Shown here: positions 47,526 through 57,647 of the stretch, piece after piece
Position numbering within the stretch: the first letter of the stretch is position 1
How the letters are laid out: every line of letters starts with the position of its first letter
Source of the DNA: Saccharomycopsis crataegensis
Lineage: Eukaryota > Ascomycota > Saccharomycetes > Ascoideales > Saccharomycopsidaceae
Assembly (NCBI RefSeq): GCF_037102585.1
Contig: NW_027043820.1
Coordinates: 2,390,501 to 2,454,500 of the forward strand
Length of the DNA: 64,000 nt
Direction of reading: 5' to 3'
Notes under the pieces: model-generated
The model's input: the letters and a program-made list of their open reading frames with translations, nothing else
Told to the model about the DNA's origin: nothing
Databases searched by the model: none
Program-made: the position numbers and the translations under genes

Positions 47526-50324
47526 TCAAATTGGGGCCACCACGAAAAATCCCTGAAATAGTGGACGTTGTGGTTCATCTTCTACAACTTCACCCCTGGC
47601 CCTTCTTTGTTCATTCTCTCTTCTTCTTCTCCAACGGAAATAAAATGGGATGCCATATACCAACACAAGGAAGCATCCAAATGATGCAAGAATAAATAAT
47701 TCAGAAGCGGTTAACTCACCTTCTATCTGATCATTACCTTCGTCCATTAGCGTTCCAAGATTATTGTCACTATCGCTTCTTGTAGCATCATCACTTCCTT
47801 CCAAAATTTCATTCCAGCCGCGTCTTTGACTAACTAAAGTTTCCCACCAGTCTCCCCAAGTTTTTTTAATTTCCACTTCATCATTTTGGTTGGAAACCTC
47901 CCATCCACATAATCCATACAACCACTTCTTAAACCCCAACTTGATCAATGAAAGTTGCACCGGCAAAGATGCTTCTGGATGGTTCACAAGTGCCAAATCA
48001 TAGTATCTTTTGGCTAGATGGAAGTCCTTCTCTACTCCAATACCATTCTCGTACATATAACCCAAATTCCATGATGCCTGGGATGATTGTTGGAGGGAAG
48101 ATAATTGATAGAATGCTGCGGCCTTTCCTGGACCATTATCCTCGGTGGATAAGTTGGAAGAGTTCAAAAGGTTATAGTAGTACATGTCACCCAAAAGTAC
48201 AGAAGAATCAATATTCTGCTGCTGAGACGATTTGGTAAGATAGTTAGCTGCCATATGAAGGCGTGATTCGGCAAGATTTTTTAATAAGGAAGAATTGGAG
48301 GCCATACTGCTTTCTGATTCTAATGATTTATCATTCACTGATTCTTCTAAAGCTAATTCGAGAACCCTATCAATGGAACGTTTTGGCTGCCAGAGTAAAG
48401 ATGCCACCGATGATTGAGCAGTCTCAATACCCATTTCAGCAGCAATGGAATAGCTTAAAATGGCATTTTCATAATCCTCTATTAGTACGCGTTGTAAAGC
48501 CCAATCCAAATTGCCAACCTTATTTTCCAATTTTTCCACAAACAGCTTGTAAATCTTCACAATCTCGGTACATGATAATCCACTAGCAAAATCCGCTTCA
48601 TAAAGTCGGGCCAAGTCATAAAGCGCATTATTTGACCCCAGATACGCTGCTTGTTGTAAGTATGTGATTACCGATACTGGGGAAAGATCATCGCCTTGGA
48701 CAGATTGATAGACATCCAATGGTTTTTCAAGTACCAGTGATGAAGAAGATTCTTGGTAACTGGTAGAAATTGCCTCATCATTGATGTCATTAGGATACTC
48801 CACTTTTGTAGCCAACCGTGGCTCTATCTTCGAAAGATAAACTCTTCCTAAATGATACAGAGCCCCCGAATGGCCCTTTTTTGCAGCCGCTTTATAATAT
48901 TTCACTCCTCTAGCAGGGTTCTTTTTACCATCCAACATTCCAAACTCGTACATTAAACCAAAATCTACCAAAGTGTCGGCACTCACTCCCACTGTACCAG
49001 TACGGGAAAGCCATTGATAAGCTTTATGCGGGTTTCTTTGAACTCCTTCTCCGCGAAATAGCATGTGGCCCACGATACCAATACATTTGTTAGTGATATG
49101 GATAGCAAGACTGTTGGGTATTGCGGTTTTTAAGCGCTTGCGCTCCTCCTCTCCGGATTTAGAATCAAAAAATTCACCATATTCAGATAGACCATCATTA
49201 GCACACTCAAGAGCGTATTGGTACGCTTTGGTGTAATTTCGTTTATTAATATAGTCACCTTCATAATTAACCAAAACTTCTTGATAATTGTTGACGTACT
49301 TGTAATCAGAATAGTCAAGTATTAGTTCATTAAATGCATTTTCTTCTGATAAGTCTCCCACTCGACGAACCACAGAGTTGGGCAATTCAAAAACACCATG
49401 GAAATTATTCAAGTTGTTCCCTTGTCCACGGTTTCCCAAAGCATTACGGTTTGAGTCCCAATACCTGAGATTTTTTTTATTGGCACCGTTTAGAAAATCG
49501 GCATTGTTAAAATCTTTGATTCTCACTGAAAAGCTTTCCAAGTATGGACCATCAGTGGCTAACTCCGGTAATACGTATTCATCAGTTAAAATCTTTGCGG
49601 CCCCAGAATAATAGAACATTGCCAATGAGCAGCTTTTTGATACTCCAATCCCCATCAAGTGACGATATCCTAAGACCATCAATGCCCGCGGATCTTGCAA
49701 ACTTGCAGCCAGTTTGAAATGTAAAAGCGCTGCTGATTGATCAATGGGTACTATTCCAAACAATCCATTCGAGTATATTATTCCTGTCATGAAATGTGCT
49801 TGTGATAGCTGGCCTTGAGTTGATGTGGAATTTTCATCATCGCCCAAGGTCGTGGCAAGTTTGAAATAATGAAGTGCCTTCACACCATCCTTAGGAAATG
49901 ATTTGTTACCAAACATGTAAATCTCTCCTAGCATCAATGCTGCTCTGAGATGTTTTTTATCATCTGCTAGTATTGACAACGTATTGAGGATTTCTAATTT
50001 TGTATTATTTTTGGCAAGCTTTTCCTTTCGGATTTCATTTAGATGATAGCTAAACTCTACCTGATCTTGTGGAACATCGATATTTATTTTGTCCACGCTC
50101 TCATATGTCTGCAAAATGTGCGCATCTATAGTACTTTGAGAGTATGAAGGTATTGATTCCCATAGTTCTAAAGCATGATGGAAGCTTTCATTGTTGGAAG
50201 AGTGGAAGGTATTCGTTTCATCATCATTCGAAATAGCCGCATCAATAATATTGACCCCTGATGAAAAAACCTGAGAGACTGAAAATGAGACTATTGATAT
50301 GAATGGTATCCATGGACATCGCAT
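47526..50324 (-). CDS. HRD3: ERAD E3-ligase partner Hrd3 (SEL1L-like)
   Basis: A 932-aa type I ER membrane protein. Hrd3 binds and stabilises the Hrd1 ubiquitin ligase and recruits misfolded luminal proteins. A signal peptide covers about the first 22 residues (WIPFISIVSFSVSQVFSSG). The luminal part is built of Sel1 repeats: ALMLGEIYMFGNKSFPKDGV, ALMVLGYRHLMGIGVSKSC, then MLFRGEGVQRNPHKAYQWLS, FGMLDGKKNPARGVKYYKAA and ASWNLGYMYENGIGVEKDF among others. A single TM (LFILASFGCFLVLVYGIPFYF, shown by its 875-897 position) is followed by RWRRRRE and a short cytosolic tail. Longer than S. cerevisiae Hrd3 (833 aa). Several Asn-x-Ser/Thr sites agree with a luminal location. Confidence 0.92.
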   Translation of the reverse strand: MRCPWIPFISIVSFSVSQVFSSGVNIIDAAISNDDETNTFHSSNNESFHHALELWESIPSYSQSTIDAHILQTYESVDKINIDVPQDQVEFSYHLNEIRKEKLAKNNTKLEILNTLSILADDKKHLRAALMLGEIYMFGNKSFPKDGVKALHYFKLATTLGDDENSTSTQGQLSQAHFMTGIIYSNGLFGIVPIDQSAALLHFKLAASLQDPRALMVLGYRHLMGIGVSKSCSLAMFYYSGAAKILTDEYVLPELATDGPYLESFSVRIKDFNNADFLNGANKKNLRYWDSNRNALGNRGQGNNLNNFHGVFELPNSVVRRVGDLSEENAFNELILDYSDYKYVNNYQEVLVNYEGDYINKRNYTKAYQYALECANDGLSEYGEFFDSKSGEEERKRLKTAIPNSLAIHITNKCIGIVGHMLFRGEGVQRNPHKAYQWLSRTGTVGVSADTLVDFGLMYEFGMLDGKKNPARGVKYYKAAAKKGHSGALYHLGRVYLSKIEPRLATKVEYPNDINDEAISTSYQESSSSLVLEKPLDVYQSVQGDDLSPVSVITYLQQAAYLGSNNALYDLARLYEADFASGLSCTEIVKIYKLFVEKLENKVGNLDWALQRVLIEDYENAILSYSIAAEMGIETAQSSVASLLWQPKRSIDRVLELALEESVNDKSLESESSMASNSSLLKNLAESRLHMAANYLTKSSQQQNIDSSVLLGDMYYYNLLNSSNLSTEDNGPGKAAAFYQLSSLQQSSQASWNLGYMYENGIGVEKDFHLAKRYYDLALVNHPEASLPVQLSLIKLGFKKWLYGLCGWEVSNQNDEVEIKKTWGDWWETLVSQRRGWNEILEGSDDATRSDSDNNLGTLMDEGNDQIEGELTASELFILASFGCFLVLVYGIPFYFRWRRRRENEQRRARGEVVEDEPQRPLFQGFFVVAPI

Positions 50325-50682
50325 TTTATTTTTTTCATATATATATTAAGTCCTGTTTGATTGTAATTGGAATAATGATAATTTCTGATTAGAAAATAGC
50401 TGTTTGGCTGTGTGTGCATTAAATTGATAATATCCCCCCACTATCTCCATTCGAAAAGTCACCTGTTTAGTCACGTTTTAATGTCTTTTCACGTTGTTTT
50501 ATGCTAAGTTATGCGTGTATCATGTTAGATGATGTCCAAGTATTTAAAGAACTCTTCCCAAATTTGCAAATATACTTCGAATTCGAACAAAGAAAACACA
50601 TTTAGTAATATAAAAGAGTATAAGAAAGAATAGCAATAAAAAAGATTTCCCAGCAGAATTACAAGGAGAATATTACATCGAC
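50325..50682. promoter_or_regulatory. Divergent HRD3/coiled-coil gene promoter
   Basis: 358-bp divergent region, AT-rich, with no recognised binding site. Confidence 0.4.
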
Positions 50683-52263
50683 ATGCCGGAAGAGAGGTCT
50701 CATCAAAAAGTTACACCCTCCTCCAAAATATATGACGAAGACGATATCACAGATATTGAAAGTAGTGAAACTGAAGAGCAAAGAGATTTTGAAACTATCA
50801 AAGGAGTGGTGTCACAAATTAGACCGAGTAATGCACGGAAGCCAGAAACTGACTCGAGTAAATCTTCGGATCTTGTGAAATGGGCTGGAAGATTGCAATT
50901 CCAATCTATTGAGTTACAAGAGCAAAATCAAGCTTTTGTTTTAGAATTGAAAAAGATAAACAAACAGTGGCTGGATATATGGAAAAACACCCAACAGATC
51001 AAACAAATTGGGGATGATGTAAAGAAGTTAGAGCATCTGACGAAGCATGTAGAGAGAATGGGAAAGAAGGGGAATGAAATGGAAGAGTTGAGACGCTTGA
51101 ATAAAGAATTGAAAAAATTGCAAAGTATTGAGAAGAATATAGAGTCTATTAAAAATCTAGGCAATCAGATGGAAGGAATCGCGGCCCAGTTTCATGACAC
51201 CAAGAATATTAAAACTATGATTCAGTCCCAGTTGCAAAACTTCCAAAACCAGCTCCAAAGTTATTTGCAAATCCAGAATAAGCATCAAGAGATCGATCCA
51301 GGAAGCATTACGAGAGGCTTTTTACAGCCTAATGAGTTAGTGTTGACAGATAAGGACTCTCACGGTGGTATTAGGGTTTTCCAAGAATTTGTTTCCCAAA
51401 AGCTCGATTTGCATTTTCAAAACTTGATGACATATATGGAGCAGCAGAACCAATCACTGACGAATAAAATTAGTGAGCGAGTTCGGAAAAACATTGTTAA
51501 ATATCATGAGAAGGGTGGAGAAAGTATCAATAAAAAAATGAATAATTTACTAATCAAGCTAGAAAACATGGAGAAAAGCAATTTGATAATACTTAAAAAA
51601 CTTGAAATGATTGAAAAATCCACAAGTCACTCCCATGATTTTGATAATCCAAACGTCAAATCTATTAATAAAGTCAAAATTCAACAAATGATCAGTGCTA
51701 ATGATGCTGATGATACAATCAAGCATTCCAGGACTGTAACCTTAAAAATTCCTAAATCGGTTGCTATTGACAAGAAGAAAGGAAGCGATTCAAAAAAAAA
51801 TTTCAAAATGGCAAAACCAAATCAAAAGAGCAAAGTTGCAAAACCAAAGCAAAAAGGCAAAAAAGCAAAAATTGATGATCAGGCACAAAGGGTGCAATAT
51901 GTAAACTTTCAATCTGCTAAACCTTCGCCACGAGCAACGCCAGTGAATTCCTTTTTTGCAGATGGATATCATGAAATATCATGCAATAATCTTCTAGATA
52001 GGAAAGCTAAAAGGACCGCAACTGGTATCAAAAATTATAAAGCTCTCGAAAGTTCCAAGCCAAGTTACACCGAAAAGCTAGTTAATGTGAATGACAGCCT
52101 GACAGCTGGATATGAAGGCGGCCACCCGCCAAATCATATCGATTATCAATTGGAAAGCCTCAGTGACATAGATGACAGCCAGTCGATCACCTTATTGGAC
52201 AGCCAGCAATATGAGCAGCAGCTAATGGGGGTGTTTGAAGTTGGTAGCGAGAATACGATTTGA
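50683..52263 (+). CDS. Coiled-coil protein of unknown function
   Basis: A 526-aa protein I do not recognise. The first 60 residues are acidic and polar. Residues about 70-205 form an almost continuous coiled coil with Leu/Ile heptads (QSIELQEQNQAFVLELKKIN ... LRRLNKELKKLQSIEKNIES). A second coiled region spans about 240-315. The C-terminal 200 residues are basic with a repeat-like Lys block (KMAKPNQKSKVAKPKQKGKK, about 367-386), which could bind DNA or RNA, and end in an acidic segment. No TM or signal. The shape recalls chromosome-axis, kinetochore or spindle-pole linkers, but no signature supports any of these. It is divergent from HRD3. Confidence 0.65.
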   Translation: MPEERSHQKVTPSSKIYDEDDITDIESSETEEQRDFETIKGVVSQIRPSNARKPETDSSKSSDLVKWAGRLQFQSIELQEQNQAFVLELKKINKQWLDIWKNTQQIKQIGDDVKKLEHLTKHVERMGKKGNEMEELRRLNKELKKLQSIEKNIESIKNLGNQMEGIAAQFHDTKNIKTMIQSQLQNFQNQLQSYLQIQNKHQEIDPGSITRGFLQPNELVLTDKDSHGGIRVFQEFVSQKLDLHFQNLMTYMEQQNQSLTNKISERVRKNIVKYHEKGGESINKKMNNLLIKLENMEKSNLIILKKLEMIEKSTSHSHDFDNPNVKSINKVKIQQMISANDADDTIKHSRTVTLKIPKSVAIDKKKGSDSKKNFKMAKPNQKSKVAKPKQKGKKAKIDDQAQRVQYVNFQSAKPSPRATPVNSFFADGYHEISCNNLLDRKAKRTATGIKNYKALESSKPSYTEKLVNVNDSLTAGYEGGHPPNHIDYQLESLSDIDDSQSITLLDSQQYEQQLMGVFEVGSENTI

Positions 52264-52683
52264 GAGAATCTATCTCGAGGAACATTCCTGAGAGAAAAAG
52301 AAATGGCAAAGAGTCTACCAATTCCTGTCAAACTATGATAGCTGAGTCATAATTTTTCTAATAAGATATGCTCTGTTGATCAAGGTCCATTTGTAAGCAT
52401 GATGTAACTTGTGTGGGACTCTGAAGAATAATAATTTATTAATGGATGACCAATAATCATTTCTAGCATCTTCCAAAATGACAATTACTAAAAGTGTCAA
52501 TCGCTATTATTAATGCTCCAACGTTCTGGATCGGTGGTGGTTCCGTGTTATCACGTGCTTGCAAATAATTCCTGGTATAAAAACTCGAAGGTTCCCAAAC
52601 TAATTACGTTCGCTATCAATTTTTCGTCGATTCAGATATACACATCTAGTTTCTTTCAAACAGTTCTTATCATCACATACACA
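52264..52683. promoter_or_regulatory. Thioredoxin promoter
   Basis: 420 bp. Holds TTACTAA (52485-52491), CACGTG (52552-52557) and a TATAAAAA box near 52575. The open frame upstream of the thioredoxin ATG is an artefact of a stop-free leader. Confidence 0.5.
52485..52491 (+). promoter_or_regulatory. Yap1-type site TTACTAA
   Basis: Exact Yap1 recognition element 193 bp before the thioredoxin start. Yeast TRX2 is a classical Yap1 target with the same heptamer, so induction by oxidants is likely. Confidence 0.55.
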
Positions 52684-52995
52684 ATGGTCAAAGTTCTTAA
52701 CAACGCCCCAGAATTCGAAACCGCAATCAAAACTGACTCTTTGGTTGTCGTTGATTTCTTTGCTACCTGGTGTGGTCCTTGTAAAATGATTGCTCCACTC
52801 CTCGAAAAGTTTGACGAAAAGTTTGCCGCTGCTGCTTTCTACAAGTTGGACATCGATGAAGTCCCATCAATTGCTCAATCCCAAGATATCACTGCCATGC
52901 CAACTATTGTTCTCTACAAGGGTGGTAAGGAAGTGAAGAGAGTTGTTGGTGCCAACCCAGCTGCCATTCAACAAGCCATTTCCAGCAACCTCTAA
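52684..52995 (+). CDS. Cytosolic thioredoxin
   Basis: A 103-aa thioredoxin, the standard length. It reduces disulfides in ribonucleotide reductase, peroxiredoxins and Met-sulfoxide reductase using thioredoxin reductase and NADPH. The active site is WCGPC with Cys30 and Cys33 (VVVDFFATWCGPCKMIAPLL). The cis-Pro loop is AMPTIVLYKGGKEVKRVVGA. All catalytic residues are present. The frame opens further upstream, but the ATG at 52684 gives the canonical MVKVL start. No organelle signal, so cytosolic/nuclear (Trx1/Trx2 type). Strong codon bias indicates high expression. Confidence 0.96.
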   Translation: MVKVLNNAPEFETAIKTDSLVVVDFFATWCGPCKMIAPLLEKFDEKFAAAAFYKLDIDEVPSIAQSQDITAMPTIVLYKGGKEVKRVVGANPAAIQQAISSNL

Positions 52996-53413
52996 TCAAT
53001 TGATGATATTTAACGTGTTTATTTAATTTTTTCCATACTTATTTTTTCATGACAGGACTGCCCGGTATTTCTTTTGCTTGAAGGGTGTGTATTATCTTTG
53101 TGGCCATTTATATATTCATTTATAATATATTGAATGTTTTAATAGGGCAATGTATATATTTGTATCATATTTTGTAAAGTATATTATTGAACATTAATGA
53201 TTTACAGCTGACAATGATTACTAATTCGGCATCATTTGGCTACTGCTCCACTTTCACACAAGATGATTGAATGATTGTCTTAGAAGCAACTTTGTGCTAA
53301 CAAACTAGTAAATTCACCCGTCGTGGGGTTGTTACCAAAAAATTCTTAATCATTAATTATCAATTAATGTTTCTTTGAATTATTGCAGTCACATAATCAT
53401 ATTTGATAACGAA

Positions 53414-53464
<51 letters not shown>

Positions 53465-54098
53465 AAGGAACAAAATCAGTGGGCCATTTTCACCGGACAT
53501 CAAGGTGTTCCATTACCGGAGGGCATTCCCACCAACCAAAGTTTCCAATTTCGGTTTTTTCCAAATAAGAGCTATTTCTGCATAAAGTTTTCCTGTTACA
53601 CAATATAAACGATAAATCTTTCTAAGAATTCCGTACAACCAACTCGCTAAAGAAATTTGCTGTGCTGACTGCACTTCTCAACTTATTACATGGCTAATTA
53701 TGGTATTTTACCTATATCTTAGCTCAAATTGCAAAGATAGTATATGAAAAACATACCCCGAATGCTCCTGAAAATGCTATATGTATTAATGGTTGCCTTT
53801 ATGATAATTTTTAAAAAACCCTGTCAATTATGCAATCCTAATATTGTAAATCACATATATGGGCACTGTAATCACTGGTTTCGCCGCTTAAAAAAGACAG
53901 AGAATTGAAATGATTTTGTCCTTGAAGATACCTCTCCATTTCATTATTAGAATTATATTCATCAATTGCTGGCCCTTAATAAGCATTACTGCTCCTTGAA
54001 TTATGAAGCCCTGGTTGGGTGCATCACCAAATTTGTGGATTTTTAGCCATCATCACCACCACCAAAGAGCATTCTGAAGTGCAGCATTATTGTTAAGT
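52996..54098. other. Long spacer with GA microsatellite
   Basis: About 1.1 kb between thioredoxin and ABZ2. Apart from the GA repeat (53418-53467) it is AT-rich with no family-like open frame and no tRNA signature. The open frames across the GA run are low-complexity artefacts. Confidence 0.5.
53418..53467. repeat. (GA)n microsatellite
   Basis: About 50 bp of AG/GA dinucleotides, interrupted near its right end by AAA. Likely variable in length between strains. Confidence 0.95.
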
Positions 54099-55163
54099 AT
54101 GAGCAATCCTACTCTCGAAAATACCACTAAAAAGTTTTCAAAGGAATATATTAATCCATATTTCTTCCTCAACGATGATGCCTCGGCAATTACCACAGAT
54201 TTCCTGATGTTGACATCTATAAGATACGATCCATCATTAGCCGACTCAAACGATTCCAGCTGTGAATTTTTCTTATTTAATGAACATTTCAACCGTTTGA
54301 AATTTCAGTTGGCCTTTTTCAAATGGGATATTGAGCTTATTAGAGAAATTTTACTCCAAAAGTTGATTGAAACTATTGATAACGTGAAGCGGATTGAGCT
54401 TGAAAAGCTCATAGTTAATGCTAGAGAAAAGAACATTGACGAGCAATATTTGTCATCAGAGCTAGAAAATCAAAGTTATAAAATGAGAGTGACTATTGAC
54501 CGCAAAGGTAATGTTACCATCGGGGCTTCAAGAGCTGTTGATCGCCCTAATTTAATGGATGCTTTAGTGGAGTATGTTCCCCACCAATTTCACCACCAAT
54601 CAAAATTTCCCCAAGGGCCTCAAATTAAAGAATCCAATTCAAATCCTAATCTCAATAATGATCAAGCTGAAAATGATATTTCAATAGATTTTACACCATC
54701 TTTTAATCAATTCCCTCCTGATGATCAAAATACACTCTCTATTCCTGCACCGCTTCCACCGCCGGCGATTTTAACTTATTCTCTTTATCTTGATACTCAA
54801 CCAACACCAATAAGCATGTTCACATCTTTTAAAACCACTTATCGTCCACATTACACCCAAGCTCGCTCCAGAGCTCTTGCCAATCCTAACGATTATTCGA
54901 TACGTCAAGATGTAATCATGTATAATTCTGCTGGACAGGTCATGGAGACTTCCATTGCAAATTTGGCGTTCAAGAGACAAGGAAAATGGATAACACCGCA
55001 GATTAGCTCTGGCGGTCTTTGCGGAGTTGTTCGACAAATGCTCATTACCAAATGTTTAGTTGAGGAAGGAAATGTACTAATGAAAGATGTGCAGATTGGT
55101 GAGGAAGTTTTATTCATGAACGGCGTAGTTGGTGTTGCAAGGGGCGTAGTTGCTAGTTCTTAA
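54099..55163 (+). CDS. ABZ2: Aminodeoxychorismate lyase
   Basis: A 354-aa PLP-fold class IV lyase that converts 4-amino-4-deoxychorismate to p-aminobenzoate and pyruvate for folate synthesis. It matches S. cerevisiae Abz2 block by block. Examples are TSIRYDP (FRYDP in Abz2), LNEHFNRLKFQLAFFKWDIE (an F-x-x-x-R-x-x-x-A-x-x-x-F helix) and QSYKMRVTIDRKGNV. The last is followed after a linker by ISMFTSFKTTYRPHYTQARSRA (Abz2 AFTSFKTTSRDHYARARVR), ITPQISSGGLCGVVRQMLI and GEEVLFMNGVVGVARG. The Lys in SFKTT is the PLP-binding position. The linker at about 185-235 is Asn/Pro-rich and longer than usual. The ATG at 54099 is the first in frame. Confidence 0.93.
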   Translation: MSNPTLENTTKKFSKEYINPYFFLNDDASAITTDFLMLTSIRYDPSLADSNDSSCEFFLFNEHFNRLKFQLAFFKWDIELIREILLQKLIETIDNVKRIELEKLIVNAREKNIDEQYLSSELENQSYKMRVTIDRKGNVTIGASRAVDRPNLMDALVEYVPHQFHHQSKFPQGPQIKESNSNPNLNNDQAENDISIDFTPSFNQFPPDDQNTLSIPAPLPPPAILTYSLYLDTQPTPISMFTSFKTTYRPHYTQARSRALANPNDYSIRQDVIMYNSAGQVMETSIANLAFKRQGKWITPQISSGGLCGVVRQMLITKCLVEEGNVLMKDVQIGEEVLFMNGVVGVARGVVASS

Positions 55164-55498
55164 ATGATTGATCAATCTTACAGTATGTTATTTATATATG
55201 GAGATGATCAATAGAAAGTTCAGTGCACCCTCTAGTATGTAAACGTAAAAATATAATACATAAATATTTACATTACTCAATGAGGCATCTTTCTGAGTAT
55301 TTTTTTTTTCTTCTTTTTTCCCGTATTTCAGCAGTAGATAAAGTTAATTATCACAAAACTACAGCATATGATATACACAATAGTGCAAAATGAAACTCCA
55401 AATCTCACAAGTTGAATAGATATTAGTCCGTGTTTTTTCCTCGAGGATGATATATCAGTAATAGCCACATGTTTATATAATAAAAGAATAATATAAAT
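55164..55498. other. Convergent 3' spacer ABZ2/NCS1
   Basis: 335 bp, AT-rich, T tract near 55301-55309. No gene seen. Confidence 0.5.
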
Positions 55499-57295
55499 TC
55501 AATCATAGACATTATTAAATGAGCTATCTTCTTCCATATCCAAAATCAAGCTATCAAAATCCTCAACATATTTCCATTCTTCTAACCAATTAGCCTTCAA
55601 ATTCAAAAAAGAAGTATCCCTCACAATTCCTTCCACAGGCCACCAATGGCACAACATCAAATACACAATCATCGCAGTTCCGAATCCAACAAAAAAACTA
55701 AATTCGTAAATCAAAATAATAGTTTCCATTATCATAGATTTCTCTTCGCCAAATCCACCACAAGCATTCACAAAACCCGGCAAATTGGGCACTATGGCAA
55801 CTATATAAGCAACATACGCTCTCCAATTGACTTTAAGCTTTTGGTCATAACTATAAATCCCATTAAGTTTATACAATTCAATCAAATTGAGGTAACCCCT
55901 TCTAACAATATAATAGTCGGTAATCATGACTCCAGCAATTCCGCTCAAAAACACACTATAGGCGCTCAAGTAAACTGTAAACTTATTAGAACTTTCAAAG
56001 AATCTCCAAGGTTGAATAATCAATGAAAACATCGCACAAATGATACCACCTCTCCTAATAGTAATATAATTTGGTAATAAACAAGACAAGCCGGTGGCAG
56101 CACCCAAACTGTTGGCAGTATTTGTCCCCACTTGAGCAATAATAAATGAGATTGCAATCAAGAGGACCCCAATTCTGGTGGATAATGTAATAATCCCTTC
56201 AGTTTCATCATTGTCCACATCTTTCAAGAATCTATCAAGGACATCCAAAGGAGACCAATAGGCCACCCCGTAAATCTTGCGAGATGCTGAACTGATGAGA
56301 ATACCAATCAAGGAAGTCAATGTGAAACAGACCGGTACACAAATGATGTTGGTATACTCTATGGATTTTGGAGAATTGGCAAATCTCGAGAAGTCAGAAG
56401 CATTGAGAATCAAACTGGAAAAATTCGCCACACTGTTCATGGTCGAAGTGACAAATGTCCAAAATTTGAGATGGTCTTTACTCTCGTGGATTGATGTATG
56501 ATAATCCGGTTCGACAGGATCAGAAATTTTGGCCTTGAATAATGTCCATCCTAATAATCCAAGTGCGGCAAATGGGACAACGTATGCCTTTAGCGTAAGT
56601 AATGGCTTTAATTTGTGAGGCGGGATCAAAATTGCAAAAAACGATACTATCCAAAATATCCCAAATGAAATCATTTCAAAACTAAAATGATCTGACCAAT
56701 TGCCATGATTATTGCCTTCGTCATCATTGATGTACTCATAGAACATCGATTTCAAAATCAATTGGACACACTGTCCACCAATCCAGCACTGAACGGCATA
56801 CCAAACCCCACCAACAACTGCTCTATTCAATACAGGCCATATTGCCCCATTCAATCCGAACGATACTTTACATAATATTGGGAAAGAAATGTGATTATAA
56901 GTACCGATTCTGGCTGAAATATGAATGAAAACCCCAACTATGGAATATCCAAGTAATATAGAAAGAATCACTTCTTTAGTTGACAACGTGTGATTCAAAA
57001 GCCCGGTACTTGCTAGCTGGATGGTGTTGATATTGAAACTATCAGTGATCCAAAAAAATACAAAACTTGTTTTGTCCCAAGTTCGTCTGGCACTTTCTAC
57101 TGGCATAGCATCTGCTGTCGAATGTTCAAGTCTAAGAAGTTTCAAGGCCCTGGAAAATGGTGTAGTAGAGGACACTTTTTTTTGCCTTTGGCTGTTGTTG
57201 GTGGAATCATAATCGATTATCTCAAACTGTTGTTCTTCAGGCGTCTTGCTTCTGCTTATCAATCTGGCATCCTCCCCAGAATTTGTTCTTGTCAT
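55499..57295 (-). CDS. NCS1-family permease (nucleobase/nucleoside/thiamine type)
   Basis: A 598-aa permease of the fungal Fur/Thi branch of nucleobase:cation symporter 1, with 12 predicted TMs in the plasma membrane. Features are SFVFFWITDSFNINTIQLAS (TM1), the TM3 block VWYAVQCWIGGQCVQLILKS, which matches the conserved W-x-x-x-Q-x-W-x-G-G motif, and RPHK-like PPHKLKPLLTLKAYVVPFAA. The block LILNASDFSRFANSPKSIEY matches the N-x-x-D-(F/Y)-S/T-R-F motif of the family, and ITDYYIVRRGYLNLIELY lies in the C-terminal part. The substrate (uracil, uridine, allantoin, thiamine or nicotinamide riboside) cannot be told from sequence by eye. The ATG at 57295 is preferred; the upstream frame is poly-Phe from an A tract. 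Confidence 0.88.
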   Translation of the reverse strand: MTRTNSGEDARLISRSKTPEEQQFEIIDYDSTNNSQRQKKVSSTTPFSRALKLLRLEHSTADAMPVESARRTWDKTSFVFFWITDSFNINTIQLASTGLLNHTLSTKEVILSILLGYSIVGVFIHISARIGTYNHISFPILCKVSFGLNGAIWPVLNRAVVGGVWYAVQCWIGGQCVQLILKSMFYEYINDDEGNNHGNWSDHFSFEMISFGIFWIVSFFAILIPPHKLKPLLTLKAYVVPFAALGLLGWTLFKAKISDPVEPDYHTSIHESKDHLKFWTFVTSTMNSVANFSSLILNASDFSRFANSPKSIEYTNIICVPVCFTLTSLIGILISSASRKIYGVAYWSPLDVLDRFLKDVDNDETEGIITLSTRIGVLLIAISFIIAQVGTNTANSLGAATGLSCLLPNYITIRRGGIICAMFSLIIQPWRFFESSNKFTVYLSAYSVFLSGIAGVMITDYYIVRRGYLNLIELYKLNGIYSYDQKLKVNWRAYVAYIVAIVPNLPGFVNACGGFGEEKSMIMETIILIYEFSFFVGFGTAMIVYLMLCHWWPVEGIVRDTSFLNLKANWLEEWKYVEDFDSLILDMEEDSSFNNVYD

Positions 57296-57647
57296 GGTTC
57301 TTCCCGAGATGAAAAAAAAAAAGCCTAAGACCAAAATGCGTTCTTATCAACAGCTATCTTTGGATTTTATTTATTAACGATTAACCACCATGGTATTATT
57401 GTTATCTATGTTTTTTTCACCGTTTGGATCTAAAATCTTCTTATCTTCCGGCATTGCGATTGATAATCAAACTCAATGCATGTACCACCGTGGCGGATTT
57501 TTATTGGAAGTAGTTGAGGGGAAATTTCGTCTGTTTATGGCATAAAATTTATTATAAATATATTCAGGTATGCGTAGTATATAAAACTGATTGTAATGAT
57601 ATTTTTAATGATACTAATTTTTTCGATCACACTGCTTTCCTCTATAG
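57296..57647. promoter_or_regulatory. NCS1 promoter and 3' side of LCCL gene
   Basis: 352 bp tandem spacer, AT-rich. No recognised regulatory site. Confidence 0.4.

Noticed and set aside
52513-52683. N-terminal extension of thioredoxin (possible mitochondrial form)
   Set aside because: Begins at TTG and contains the TATA box and leader. The canonical MVKVL start has the normal thioredoxin length.
53375-53608. Arg/Glu-rich frames over the GA repeat
   Set aside because: Translation of a dinucleotide repeat; no start context or conservation.
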